Source: Tardibacter sp963781025
GTDB lineage: Bacteria > Pseudomonadota > Alphaproteobacteria > Sphingomonadales > Sphingomonadaceae
DNA: 64,000 nt
Assembly: GCA_963781025.1 (NCBI GenBank)
Contig: CAWADU010000003.1
Location: 1,922,001 to 1,986,000 of the forward strand
Reading direction: 5' to 3'
Below, in pieces: positions 17,101 to 25,108 of the stretch. A program made the position numbers and the translations under genes. The notes beneath the pieces were generated by a model. That model was not told the DNA's origin. It made no database searches and was given only the letters and a program-made list of their open reading frames with translations. The first letter of the stretch is position 1; each line of letters opens with the position of its first letter.

Positions 17101-17977
17101 TCTCGCCCTCGAAGAAGAAGGAATTGGCATAGGCAATCGTCCCGGCGCGGGTGCGTTTGTCGAGCGCTTGGGCCACGCGGTTGAACGCCTGTCCCGCCGC
17201 CGTCAGCGGATAGGCTTCGACGACGCAACGCTTGCGGAGCGCGGCGCGGCGGACATGCGGATCGGCAGGGACAGAACCCAGATGTTCCAGTTGAATATCC
17301 AGAAACCGCTCCACCACCGACTGGAAGCGCTGGAACAGGTTCTGGCCTGCAAAGTCGTTGGCGACCATGTTCGTCAGCACCAGCGCGCGACCGCACTGGC
17401 CCCGTGCCGCCAGCGCCTTCAGCAGCCCATAGGCGTCGATGAAGGAGGCCGGTTCATCGTTGATGACAATGACCGCGAAGTCGCTCTTTTCGACAAAGCC
17501 GGTGACGATCGGGGCGATACCGGCGGCGGTGTCGATCACCAGATAATCGAGATCGTCGCCGAAGACATGGAACTCGCGGCACAGTTTCTGCTGCACCTGT
17601 TCGTCCAGCACCGCGAGGCTTGCGTCGCCGGAACCGCCGCTGATCAGGCCGATGCCACCGGGGCCAGGCTGGACGATGTCGGCGAGCGACGCCTTCCCCG
17701 CGAGCGCGTCCTCGACCGTCGCCTGGCCGGGCAGCCCCAAAATGACGCCCGCGTTCGCCAGCCCCAGATCGGCGTCGAACAGCATCACCCGCTTGGCCAG
17801 CCCACGGGCCAGCGCAACCGAAAGATTGACCGAGACATGGGTCTTTCCCACGCCGCCTTTGCCGCTGGCAACGGCCACCACCACCGGGCGTTTGTGATTA
17901 TCCTGAGCGGAAAGATCGGCGGTGTTCATCGGAGGCGTGGTCCTTCTGGCCGGGGTTGAAAGAGCAGTCGGGTTCAT
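17084..17977 (-). CDS. flhG: MinD-like ATPase FlhG (FleN), flagellar number regulator
   Basis: A ParA/MinD-family ATPase of about 297 residues. The deviant Walker A motif is SGKGGVGKT, followed by VMLFDADLGLANAGVILGL and the membrane-proximal DYLVIDTAAGI. FlhG limits flagellar number and position, usually opposing FlhF. The ATG at 17977 overlaps the flhF stop (ATGA); an internal ATG at 17929 is an alternative start that would remove a 16-residue variable lead. Located between flhF and fliA as in many polar flagellates. Confidence 0.93.
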   Translation of the reverse strand: MNPTALSTPARRTTPPMNTADLSAQDNHKRPVVVAVASGKGGVGKTHVSVNLSVALARGLAKRVMLFDADLGLANAGVILGLPGQATVEDALAGKASLADIVQPGPGGIGLISGGSGDASLAVLDEQVQQKLCREFHVFGDDLDYLVIDTAAGIAPIVTGFVEKSDFAVIVINDEPASFIDAYGLLKALAARGQCGRALVLTNMVANDFAGQNLFQRFQSVVERFLDIQLEHLGSVPADPHVRRAALRKRCVVEAYPLTAAGQAFNRVAQALDKRTRAGTIAYANSFFFEGENARAA

Positions 17978-18930
17978 TGCAGCGCCGCCGAGCTGCCAAC
18001 GGAAAGCGCCGCCGCGACCATGCGGGCAAGACTGGTGCTGCGCGCGGGACAAAGGCCGGCGGCGAATTCGGCGGAACGACCGATCGAGGCAAGCGGGACG
18101 CCACTTTCGAGGAGCATATGGACGGCCGCGCCCGGCGGCAGGGTTTCGCCCGCATGGGTGAGCACATAGCCATCGAAGGCGGAAGAAAAGAGCTGCGCGA
18201 TCTGCCGATGGCGGGCGAGTTGGCCATTGAGCGGCAAGGTGCACAGTACCGTGAGCGTTCCGGCATGTCCGAAGCGGTAGCGCAACTCCTCCACCTCGCA
18301 GGCCGCAAGGCGCGGATCGCTGGGCATGTCGATGAACAAGCGGCGGCTGCTTCCAAGGCGTTCCACGGCATCGGCCAGGCTTTCGCGCCCGGAGGGCTCC
18401 GCCATCGGAATGCCGAGCATGGCGGCGATGACGCGAAGCTGTTCACGCGCACCGATCCGGCGGTCGCCGGACACCAGCGCCATCGGCTCGCCGGGCATCG
18501 CTGCTTTGGCCTGGGCGGCGATCTGGGCAAGCGTCGTCGTTTTGGCGCTGCCGCTGTCGCCGACGACGCACAGATGCGCGAGGTCGCGATAGGGTGGCGG
18601 TGCGATCGCGACTTCGCGCTCCATGCGGACAATGAAACGCGTCCAGACGTCCGCCAGATCATCGCCGCCATGCGCAAGTTCGCCGGCGAGAAGCTCCGGG
18701 TCGACGCCAACGGCGCGCGCTTGGGCGATGAAGCGGACCATCGGGTCCTGCCGGGCGGATCGGCTCGCCGGGCGCGGCGTCGGGAGGAACGGGGGCTGGA
18801 CCCCGGCCACGACCTCGACGCCCTTTCGCGTCTTGCGGGTTTCCACGATGACGGCATCGGGGCCAAGCATCTCCATCACCCTGTCCAGCGCGCTGCGGGT
18901 GTCGGCGGCGATGATCGTCGTGGTCTGCAT
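17974..18930 (-). CDS. flhF: FlhF-like SRP-type GTPase with degenerate nucleotide motifs
   Basis: A 318-residue protein placed between flhA and flhG, where FlhF belongs. The NG-domain framework is visible (MQTTTIIAADTRSALDRVME; later DRRIGAREQLRVIA). The GTPase motifs depart from the family: the P-loop is GDSGSAKTT (residues 124-132; Gly before Lys replaced by Ala), the DTYRIGA segment reads GDRRIGA, DTAG reads DMPS, and TKLD reads THAG. FlhF normally marks the flagellated pole through GTP-dependent dimerisation. The substitutions suggest weak or no GTP hydrolysis here. The reading frame is intact and GC-rich like its neighbours, so it looks maintained. Confidence 0.85.
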   Translation of the reverse strand: MQTTTIIAADTRSALDRVMEMLGPDAVIVETRKTRKGVEVVAGVQPPFLPTPRPASRSARQDPMVRFIAQARAVGVDPELLAGELAHGGDDLADVWTRFIVRMEREVAIAPPPYRDLAHLCVVGDSGSAKTTTLAQIAAQAKAAMPGEPMALVSGDRRIGAREQLRVIAAMLGIPMAEPSGRESLADAVERLGSSRRLFIDMPSDPRLAACEVEELRYRFGHAGTLTVLCTLPLNGQLARHRQIAQLFSSAFDGYVLTHAGETLPPGAAVHMLLESGVPLASIGRSAEFAAGLCPARSTSLARMVAAALSVGSSAALQ

Positions 18931-18951
18931 GATCCTGGTAAAACCCCTCTG

Positions 18952-21045
18952 TTATTCCTTGCCGCGTCCCACGACGGCCACCACCTGAACCTGACGGCTG
19001 TCCGGTATCTCGTAGAAGGACAGCACCGTCACATCCGGCAGATGTTGGCGCAGCAGCTGGAACAGCGGGCGGCGCACAAGCGGCGTCGTGACAACTGCAA
19101 ATGTCGTGCCATCCGCCAGCAGCGGTTTCGCCGCTTCGCCAAGCGCGGTCAGGATGCGCTGCGACAGCGCGGGGTCGAGCGGATAGGCGCCCTGCGGATC
19201 GGCGCGGACCGACGCGACCAGAAGCTGCTCCAGCTCGCCATCCAGCGTGATGATCTTCAGCTGATCCTTCAGCCCGCAAAGCTTTTGCACGATGAGGCCA
19301 CCGAGCGCGGGACGGATCAGTTCGGTCAGCTCGACCGGATCCTGGGAGCGATGCGTCACGCCCGCCAAAGCCTCGACAATTCGCCGGAAATCGCGGATCG
19401 GCACGCTTTCGTCGAGCAATGCCTGAAGGACCTGGGTGATCGTCTGCAGCGACAGCGCCTTGCTGATATTGCCGACGAGCTGGGGCGCGGCCGCCTGTAG
19501 CGTGTCGAGCAGTTTCTGCACCTCGTCCTGCCCAAGCAACTGGCGCGCCTGCGTCTGGAGAATCTGGTTCACATGCGTCGCGACGACGGTCGATGGATCG
19601 ACGACGGTATAACCGTTGGCGACCGCCTGATCCTTTTCCTCCGTCGGAATCCACAAGGCATCGAGGCCGAACGTCGGATCCTTGACGGCGCGTCCGGAAA
19701 CCGACGCATGGACGAGCCCGGAATCAAGCGCGAGCATGTCGTGCGGGGAAACCTCGTCTTCGCCGAAGACCACGCCGGAAACGAGCACGCGATAGGCATG
19801 TGGGCCGATCGCCATATTGTCGCGCACGCGGATCGGCGGGATGACGAAGCCAAGATCGCGTGAAAGCTGGCGGCGTATGCCGGTGAGGCGGCCCATCAGC
19901 GGCGCGCTCAACTTCTCGTCGACAAGACCGATCAGGCCATAGCCGATCTCGACGCTGATCTGGACGTTGTCGGTCACGTCCTCCCAGCTGATCTGCGATT
20001 CCTGCGCGGCCGCATCGGCCGTCCCCGCCTCGGTTGGCGCGGGTATTGTCTCTGCCGCCGTTTTCGCCTTTTTCAGCCGGTATGCGACATAAGCGGCAAG
20101 CGCGGCGGCGGGCAGGATGATCATGTGCGGCATGCCCGGAACCATTCCCAGCAGCGCAAGGATGATGGCGACCGGCGTCCACGCCGCGACCGATCCGAAC
20201 TGGCTCGACACCTGCCCGGTCAGATCCAGCGGCGACGAGACGCGGGTGACGATCACGGCGGCGGCGATCGACAGCATCAGCGCGGGCACCTGCGCGACCA
20301 GTCCGTCGCCGATCGCCAGCAAGATGTAATTGGAGCCCGCCTGGCCAAGCGTGAGGCCGTGCTGCACCGTGCCCAAAATCAGGCCGCCGATGATGTTGAC
20401 CGCAAGGATCAGCAGCCCGGCGACGGCATCGCCCTTCACGAACTTCGACGCGCCATCCATCGATCCGTAGAAATCGGCCTCGGTCGCCACTTCCTGGCGC
20501 CGCAGCTTGGCCTCTTCAGGTGTCATCAGCCCGGCGTTCAAATCAGCGTCGATCGCCATCTGCTTGCCCGGCAAGGCATCGAGCGTGAAGCGCGCCGAAA
20601 CTTCCGACACGCGCCCCGCGCCCTTGGTGATGACGACCAGGTTGATGATCATCAGGATCGCAAAGACGAACAGGCCGACGATATAATCGCCGCCGATCAG
20701 AAAATTGCCGAACGCTTCGATGACATGGCCCGCTGCATCGGAGCCCTCATGGCCATGCACCAGCACGACGCGGGTGGAGGCGACATTGAGCGATAAGCGC
20801 AGCAGGGTGGCGAACAGCAGCACGGTCGGAAAGGACGAGAAATCCAGCGGTTTTTGCGTGTTCAGCGACACCATCAGGACCGCCAGCGCGATCATGATGT
20901 TGAAGATGAAGAAGATGTCGAGCATCACCGGCGGGATCGGCACCACCATCAGCACGACCAGCATCAATATGCCAAGCGGCAGTATCGCTGCCCGGCCGGC
21001 GCCCGCCCAGATCGTCCGGTTCAGCTGAATTGCTGCGGTCGTCAT
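18952..21045 (-). CDS. flhA: Flagellar export gate protein FlhA
   Basis: A 697-residue export gate subunit with eight N-terminal membrane helices. The FHIPEP signature region (FSSFPTVLLFATLLRLSLNV; GRVSEVSARFTLDALPGKQM) precedes a large cytoplasmic domain that docks chaperone-substrate complexes and forms the nonameric ring. Length matches the family. A very strong ribosome-binding site (AGGAGG) lies 10 nt before the ATG and abuts an 8-bp hairpin. The gene begins 76 nt after slt. Confidence 0.97.
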   Translation of the reverse strand: MTTAAIQLNRTIWAGAGRAAILPLGILMLVVLMVVPIPPVMLDIFFIFNIMIALAVLMVSLNTQKPLDFSSFPTVLLFATLLRLSLNVASTRVVLVHGHEGSDAAGHVIEAFGNFLIGGDYIVGLFVFAILMIINLVVITKGAGRVSEVSARFTLDALPGKQMAIDADLNAGLMTPEEAKLRRQEVATEADFYGSMDGASKFVKGDAVAGLLILAVNIIGGLILGTVQHGLTLGQAGSNYILLAIGDGLVAQVPALMLSIAAAVIVTRVSSPLDLTGQVSSQFGSVAAWTPVAIILALLGMVPGMPHMIILPAAALAAYVAYRLKKAKTAAETIPAPTEAGTADAAAQESQISWEDVTDNVQISVEIGYGLIGLVDEKLSAPLMGRLTGIRRQLSRDLGFVIPPIRVRDNMAIGPHAYRVLVSGVVFGEDEVSPHDMLALDSGLVHASVSGRAVKDPTFGLDALWIPTEEKDQAVANGYTVVDPSTVVATHVNQILQTQARQLLGQDEVQKLLDTLQAAAPQLVGNISKALSLQTITQVLQALLDESVPIRDFRRIVEALAGVTHRSQDPVELTELIRPALGGLIVQKLCGLKDQLKIITLDGELEQLLVASVRADPQGAYPLDPALSQRILTALGEAAKPLLADGTTFAVVTTPLVRRPLFQLLRQHLPDVTVLSFYEIPDSRQVQVVAVVGRGKE

Positions 21046-21054
21046 AGCTGTGAT

Positions 21055-21082
21055 CCTCCTGCCAGCCCAGCGCAGGCTGGCA
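21055..21082 (-). promoter_or_regulatory. Hairpin abutting the flhA ribosome-binding site
   Basis: Perfect 8-bp inverted repeat TGCCAGCC / GGCTGGCA (21060-21067 and 21075-21082) with a 7-nt loop. Its 3' arm, in transcript sense, runs directly into AGGAGG (21060-21055). No T-tract follows, so it is not a typical terminator. It may stabilise the transcript or tune flhA translation. Confidence 0.5.
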
Positions 21083-21121
21083 CAACGACGGCGCTAAATA
21101 TCACGGGGTTCTCCATCGAAA

Positions 21122-21979
21122 TCAGGCGCCAAGGCTGGCGAGCATCAGATAGGCAAGCCGCGCCGTTTCGGGTTTGGCCTGGGCGAACACGCCTTCAAGG
21201 CCCCCACTGACGTCGTTGCCCGACAGGGCACGGGCCAGCGTCATGGGCAGCGGCGGGAGGCCCGCCCCCGCTTCACCATCGCCCTCGCCGACACCTTCGT
21301 CCGCGTCGGCCATCATCACCGGCTGGGCGGTGCCCGAGGCCGCGTCGTCGCCCATTTTTGCCGCGAAACGATCATAAACTTCCGCCAGCGTGCGGGGCGC
21401 GCCGTCGGGCGTGTAGAAGATCGGCCGGTTGCTGGCGGCGGCGGCCGGCGCGATCCGGTCAGCACGCTGACCCGGGTTTGCAGCCATTGCGCCAAGGAAA
21501 TCGGCGGCACCCTGCGGCCCGAGGAAATGACCCATGTACAGATCCGTCGCATTGGCGACGCGACCGGTGGCGCGCTCTATCACGTCGCGGTTATCGGATG
21601 CGGTTTCGGCGGCCATCAGCGCCGACGCCTCGGGCACGTTCCTGAGGCCCATGATTGAGGCGCGCATGCCGGGATCGGTCACGCAAAGCCGCCCGCCCGC
21701 GCCGGCCGATATGCAGTTCGCTGCCCAGCCGAGGCCGTGCTTCGCTCCATGGCGTTTCAGCGCGGCGAGCCAGCTCTGGTCAATGAACTGGAAAAGGCCG
21801 CTCGCGCTGCTGGTGCGGGCCTTGGCGTCGGGACGCAGCCCGCTTTCGACCTTCGCCTGATTATAGAGGTAGCCGAAATCCATGCCGGTGCGCCGGCTCG
21901 CCTGCGCGATGGCGGACCGGACGCGGTCAACGCCATTGGCGACGCTGTTGGTGACTTCGGTTGAAAACGTCGGATTCAT
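21122..21979 (-). CDS. Lytic transglycosylase (SLT domain), probable flagellar peptidoglycan-remodelling enzyme
   Basis: A 285-residue protein with an SLT/goose-lysozyme-like fold in the first ~150 residues: YLYNQAKVESGLRPDAKA with the likely catalytic Glu45, and SSASGLFQFIDQSW. The C-terminal half is linker-like. It lies behind a sigma-54 promoter and upstream of flhA, and FlgJ in this genome has only the rod-binding domain, so this enzyme probably opens peptidoglycan for the rod. No Sec signal peptide is apparent at the N-terminus (MNPTFSTEVTNSVANGVD), so export through the flagellar apparatus is possible. Functionally comparable to SltF of other alphaproteobacteria. Confidence 0.85.
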   Translation of the reverse strand: MNPTFSTEVTNSVANGVDRVRSAIAQASRRTGMDFGYLYNQAKVESGLRPDAKARTSSASGLFQFIDQSWLAALKRHGAKHGLGWAANCISAGAGGRLCVTDPGMRASIMGLRNVPEASALMAAETASDNRDVIERATGRVANATDLYMGHFLGPQGAADFLGAMAANPGQRADRIAPAAAASNRPIFYTPDGAPRTLAEVYDRFAAKMGDDAASGTAQPVMMADADEGVGEGDGEAGAGLPPLPMTLARALSGNDVSGGLEGVFAQAKPETARLAYLMLASLGA

Positions 21980-22009
21980 GTCGGCTTCGCCTCCTTTGCG
22001 GGAGTAGAA

Positions 22010-22024
22010 GCAAAGGCCGTGCCA
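22010..22024 (-). promoter_or_regulatory. Sigma-54 promoter of slt-flhA-flhF-flhG-fliA
   Basis: Minus strand TGGCACG-GCCT-TTGC, a full match to the RpoN consensus, about 31 nt before the transglycosylase ATG in the 106-nt gap after flgN. A GCAAAGGAGG ribosome-binding site follows. Confidence 0.85.
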
Positions 22025-22085
22025 TTACACGGCGATCGTCATGCAAAAGGGGCGCTCGAAAGCACTACCAACTAAACAGGCACGC

Positions 22086-22448
22086 TCAGGCGCAGTCGAG
22101 ATCGATGCTGCGATATCCGTTATCGATCCGCCCGTTACGCCCATAACGGGCGTTCTGGGCATGTCCGGCGACTCTCGCCAATACACTCAGCCGCCGCTCG
22201 ACGGTGGCGAGCAGCAGGTTCACGCGCAGCGCCGCCTGTTCGCACAGGGCCGCGCCTTCGTGAATGAGGGCGTCGATTTCCGGATCCCGATCGGCGATCG
22301 GCGAAAGCTGAAGCGCGGAAATCGCGGCAAGCTTGGCCGGCGTCGAGGATTTAAGCGCCAAAAGGTCGCCCGCCTCAAGCGCCGCCAATTCTGCCCGCAA
22401 AGCATCGTTCAGGTTTCGCAACGTCTGCTGATAGGCAGGCGCAGTCAT
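22086..22448 (-). CDS. flgN: Flagellar export chaperone FlgN
   Basis: A 120-residue helical protein, the presumed chaperone for hook-associated proteins FlgK and FlgL. The sequence is Ala/Leu-rich and helical for residues 1-90 (LNDALRAELAALEAGDLLAL), matching FlgN length and character. The ATG overlaps the flgM stop (ATGA), giving the classical flgM-flgN pair. Sequence similarity in this family is low, so the call rests partly on position. Its 3' end contains a 9-bp inverted repeat (22129-22152). Confidence 0.82.
   Translation of the reverse strand: MTAPAYQQTLRNLNDALRAELAALEAGDLLALKSSTPAKLAAISALQLSPIADRDPEIDALIHEGAALCEQAALRVNLLLATVERRLSVLARVAGHAQNARYGRNGRIDNGYRSIDLDCA
22129..22152. repeat. 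9-bp perfect inverted repeat inside the 3' end of flgN
   Basis: CGCCCGTTA-CGCCCA-TAACGGGCG, 24 nt, inside coding sequence about 105 nt upstream of the slt sigma-54 promoter. No T-tract. It could be an activator site for that promoter, an mRNA hairpin, or chance. Confidence 0.4.
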
Positions 22449-22759
22449 TCGGCGTCACCGGCCTTGCCGGTCCAGCCGAGATCGAGCTCCACCATCTTGG
22501 CCGCGATTTTTTCGGGGTCCACCTTGTAGGTGCCATTGGCGATCGCCTCGCGAATTTCAGCCACGCGCGCCTTGTCGATGGGCGCCGATGCGGCATCGCG
22601 GGCAACCGTCGCCAGCGCCGACAGTTCGACGCGCGAAGACGTTTCGCCAGCGGTGTTTGCCGCCGGTTTGGCGACGCCCGCCGCCTGTGTTCCCGCAGCG
22701 TCGGTCCGCACGGATGATCCGTTCAGCCCGGCCGGGCGCCCAGAAATTCCGTCGATCAT
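22445..22759 (-). CDS. flgM: Anti-sigma-28 factor FlgM
   Basis: A 104-residue protein with a disordered Ser/Thr/Ala-rich N-terminal half and a conserved C-terminal FliA-binding helix region (DKARVAEIREAIANGTYKVD, then PEKIAAKMVELDLGW). FlgM holds FliA inactive until exported after hook completion. The gene lies 38 nt downstream of flgA and overlaps flgN. A FliA-type promoter candidate within the end of flgA would give it feedback expression. Confidence 0.93.
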   Translation of the reverse strand: MIDGISGRPAGLNGSSVRTDAAGTQAAGVAKPAANTAGETSSRVELSALATVARDAASAPIDKARVAEIREAIANGTYKVDPEKIAAKMVELDLGWTGKAGDAE

Positions 22760-22797
22760 CTCATCGCCTCACATTCCGTCTACACGTGTCTATACTG

Positions 22798-23514
22798 CTA
22801 TTCACGACCGCCATCGGGAATTTTATAGCCCGGCAGCACAACAATTCCCGGAGCGGCGACGATCGCCTGCACCCGTCCGCCCGATGCGACGTTGCGAACC
22901 CGGATATGGCTTCCGGCCGCGCCGTCTTCTTCGGCCACGCCCTCGGCGGTGATTTCGATGCCTGCCCCGCCGGTCTTGATCTGCACGGGATCGCCTCGCC
23001 GCACCGCTGGCGCGGTAGCGATCAGCGACGCGCGCACCGGCTCGCCGGGATTGAGTGCGCGTACCGCCATCTTGCCGACCACCTGGTCGATCGCGGTCGC
23101 GCCGCCCGATACGATGGTCTGCGGTTCAACCCTGAGATCCGCCGCCGTCAGCGTCGCGCCGCGCACTACCGGTCGGCTGATGACAACGGTTCCGGTTTTC
23201 GCAGCGGCGGGAGACGACAGATGAACGACTGTAACGGGCACATAGATTTGCCAGGACTTCGGCCCGCCGCATCGAACCAACACGGTCGACTGGGCAGTGC
23301 CGTACCACAATAGCTCGGGCAGTGCGTCGCACGCAGAAAGGCGCAGGCGGCTGTCCATCCGGGCCCGCCGTCCCTCACCCACGAATTGGGAAAGGCGCTG
23401 CCCTATCCGGTCCAGGTTTTCAAAGCTGCGGGGCGATGCCGATTGGGCATGGCTGTTGGCCGACAGCAAGGCTGCCGCGCCGCATAGTCCCATTCGAAGC
23501 CATCTGCTAGTCAT
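22798..23514 (-). CDS. flgA: Flagellar P-ring assembly chaperone FlgA
   Basis: A 238-residue periplasmic protein with a signal peptide (MTSRWLRMGLCGAAALLS to SHAQS) and the C-terminal SAF/FlgA domain (TVVISRPVVRGATLTAADL; RALNPGEPVRASLI; VQAIVAAPGIVVLPGYKI). The start is the ATG at 23514, which yields the signal peptide; the longer upstream frame runs into the flgT-like gene and encodes nothing recognisable. It is driven by a sigma-54 promoter about 34 nt upstream. It chaperones FlgI during P-ring assembly. Confidence 0.93.
   Translation of the reverse strand: MTSRWLRMGLCGAAALLSANSHAQSASPRSFENLDRIGQRLSQFVGEGRRARMDSRLRLSACDALPELLWYGTAQSTVLVRCGGPKSWQIYVPVTVVHLSSPAAAKTGTVVISRPVVRGATLTAADLRVEPQTIVSGGATAIDQVVGKMAVRALNPGEPVRASLIATAPAVRRGDPVQIKTGGAGIEITAEGVAEEDGAAGSHIRVRNVASGGRVQAIVAAPGIVVLPGYKIPDGGRE
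22804..22827 (-). promoter_or_regulatory. Candidate FliA-type promoter for flgM-flgN (in the flgA 3' end)
   Basis: Minus strand TATA (22827-22824), 15 nt, GTCGTGAA (22808-22801), 45-68 nt before the flgM ATG. It has one mismatch in the -35 relative to the TAAA-N15-GTCGT sites elsewhere. It overlaps the last flgA codons, so chance similarity is possible, but flgM is commonly FliA-dependent. Confidence 0.45.
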
Positions 23515-23547
23515 CCGGAAATCCAGTTTGTGCACGAACGTGAAGAA

Positions 23548-23563
23548 GCAATGTCCGTGCCAA
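23548..23563 (-). promoter_or_regulatory. Sigma-54 promoter of flgA
   Basis: Minus strand TTGGCACG-GACA-TTGC, a full consensus match, in the 59-nt gap between the flgT-like gene and flgA, about 34 nt before the flgA ATG. A GTCGG-TCCG-CCGAC palindrome lies 145 bp upstream (23707-23720), inside the flgT-like gene. Confidence 0.85.
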
Positions 23564-23573
23564 GGTTTCCGGC

Positions 23574-24674
23574 TTAGCGAAGGCGGATCGCGATATTTCC
23601 CCGAATTGCGCCATTTTCCGGGTTGAACAGTCGCGCGCGGGCACTGCTTTCGTTCACCGTGATGACTTCCGCCAACGGCCAATCGGGGCTTTCCGTCGCG
23701 GATACCGTCGGTCCGCCGACGCTCAGTAAATCGCCGACGCGCAGACCGGCCTCCGCGCCGCCGCCAAGCAGCAGTTCGCCGCCGCTGGCCGAAGCAATCG
23801 TGACCACCACCGGGCGGCACCGGACAAGCACATGCGCCTCCTCGACCAGCTTGCCGAACAGCCCATCCATGTGAGGCGCGACGGCTCTTTTTGCCGGGCG
23901 ATAGTCGGCCGGAAGATATTCCCAGTTGCGTGCCGCCAGCGTGCGGGCGGTGGTTCGCGCAACCGTGCCCAACACCGTACCGCGCGCGGCATCAACCAGT
24001 TCCAGCGCGGCGGTGATTTCCATCCGCTGACCCTTGACCAGTCCAAGCCCCGCAACGGTTCGCTGCTTGAGCTCCAGGTAGGGACGCACATAAATGCCGC
24101 TGCCGGGAACGCCGCCATAGGCGAGCGCCGTATAGCGTTCCGCCGACCGCATCGAGCCGGAAAGCGGCCTTGGTTCGGGCCCGGCGAACGCATCGAGCGG
24201 ATCGGCGCTGAATGCCTGCCGCATCGTCCCGTCGAATTCCGCCAGCAGCGGCCCCGCGACGGCCGGATCTATCGCCGGATCGATCGCGAGACTGGCCGCG
24301 CCCAGATGCAGGCCCGGCAGCGGATCGTCGCTGCAACGGGGGCTTTCCAGCGGCGCGATCGTCGCCGACAGGCTGACATGGACCAGCCCGGCATCCTGCC
24401 ATTCGTCGGTCAGCCGGTATCCCGTCACCTTCGCCCTGGCGGTCGCCCAGATGCTGTCGGAACGGATGACGTTACGCTCGACCAGCGTCCGCGCCTCGAC
24501 ATCCATTCCGCCCGCCGCCAGCGCCTGCCGCAATGCGTCGCCAATCGCCGCGCGCCGTGCCTTTGCCGGATCGGCCCCGATGGGCGCCACGCCTTCAACC
24601 TCGACCGTCCGGTCTTCGGCCAACGCAGGCGCGGCCAGCCCCAGCATCAGGCAGATAGCAAAGAACCGTCTCAT
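23574..24674 (-). CDS. FlgT-like flagellar assembly protein (exported)
   Basis: A 366-residue protein with a signal peptide (MRRFFAICLMLGLAAPALAE). The N-terminal domain resembles FlgT-N (VEGVAPIGADPAKARRAAIG, DALRQALAAGG, DEWQDAGLVHVSLSATI). A middle region is consistent with the FlgT beta domain, and the C-terminal part (residues ~290-366) has LLLGGGAEAGLRVGDLLSVG, reminiscent of the FlgT C-terminal domain. In Vibrio, FlgT forms the H ring around the LP ring. The ATG overlaps the end of the flgP-like gene (ATGA). Placement in a flagellar operon behind a FliA-type promoter supports a basal-body role, but the identity is by resemblance only. Confidence 0.72.
   Translation of the reverse strand: MRRFFAICLMLGLAAPALAEDRTVEVEGVAPIGADPAKARRAAIGDALRQALAAGGMDVEARTLVERNVIRSDSIWATARAKVTGYRLTDEWQDAGLVHVSLSATIAPLESPRCSDDPLPGLHLGAASLAIDPAIDPAVAGPLLAEFDGTMRQAFSADPLDAFAGPEPRPLSGSMRSAERYTALAYGGVPGSGIYVRPYLELKQRTVAGLGLVKGQRMEITAALELVDAARGTVLGTVARTTARTLAARNWEYLPADYRPAKRAVAPHMDGLFGKLVEEAHVLVRCRPVVVTIASASGGELLLGGGAEAGLRVGDLLSVGGPTVSATESPDWPLAEVITVNESSARARLFNPENGAIRGNIAIRLR
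23707..23720. promoter_or_regulatory. GTCGG-N4-CCGAC palindrome upstream of flgA promoter
   Basis: Perfect GTCGG-TCCG-CCGAC, 145 bp upstream of the flgA sigma-54 element, within flgT-like coding sequence. It is the same 14-bp form as the sites near fliE/fliC and flgB, but single and intragenic, so it could be chance in GC-rich DNA. Confidence 0.35.
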
Positions 24675-25072
24675 GGCTGTTTGCTCAATAGCGCCCGGTC
24701 GATTTCGACGACCGTTTCATAGGTATCGTCGCCCTTCGGCGTGATCCTGACGATCCGCGCGCCGGCGACGGTGCCGCTCACGCTCGCGCGGATCGAGTTG
24801 GAGCGCACGGTCGACGCCGCCGTAGCGGACGCGCTTTGCAGCTTGAGGCCATAGATCTGTTCGGCGAGGTTGCGCATCGCGGCAAGCTGCGAGGCCCGGA
24901 TCGCCAGCAGCCGTCGCCCTTCGTCCGTCGGCGCGGGCTGAGCCGAAATGGGGGCATAGCCGACACCGGTGATCACCGCCCGAGGTTCTGCAGCCGGACC
25001 TTTCTTGGCGAGCAACGGTCCTGCGGCGGCCATGATCCAGAGTACGGCAATAAGATAGACAGTGCGGCTCAT
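24671..25072 (-). CDS. LPP20/FlgP-like exported protein
   Basis: A 133-residue protein with a signal peptide (MSRTVYLIAVLWIMAAAGPLLA). Its LPP20-type domain contains ITGVGYAPISAQ, a repeated Ala/Arg helix with MRNLAEQIYGLKLQS, and the ending YETVVEIDRALL. LPP20/FlgP proteins form outer basal-body rings in Vibrio and Campylobacter. The usual lipobox cysteine is absent here, so it is probably soluble or peripheral. It overlaps the flgT-like gene by 4 nt and is the first gene behind a FliA-type promoter. Confidence 0.7.
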   Translation of the reverse strand: MSRTVYLIAVLWIMAAAGPLLAKKGPAAEPRAVITGVGYAPISAQPAPTDEGRRLLAIRASQLAAMRNLAEQIYGLKLQSASATAASTVRSNSIRASVSGTVAGARIVRITPKGDDTYETVVEIDRALLSKQP

Positions 25073-25108
25073 GGCCGATGATCCTGACGAACGCTCATGT
25101 CTGGATAA

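Noticed and set aside
17956..19500. 514-codon plus-strand frame opposite flhF and flhA
   Set aside because: Shadow of conserved minus-strand genes; low-complexity Arg/His-rich product and no family features.
18659..19654. 331-codon minus-strand frame inside flhA/flhF
   Set aside because: Overlaps both real genes in a shifted frame and has random composition.
22798..23820. Long 340-residue frame covering flgA
   Set aside because: The upstream 102 codons overlap the flgT-like gene and the sigma-54 promoter and look non-coding; the ATG at 23514 gives a proper signal peptide.
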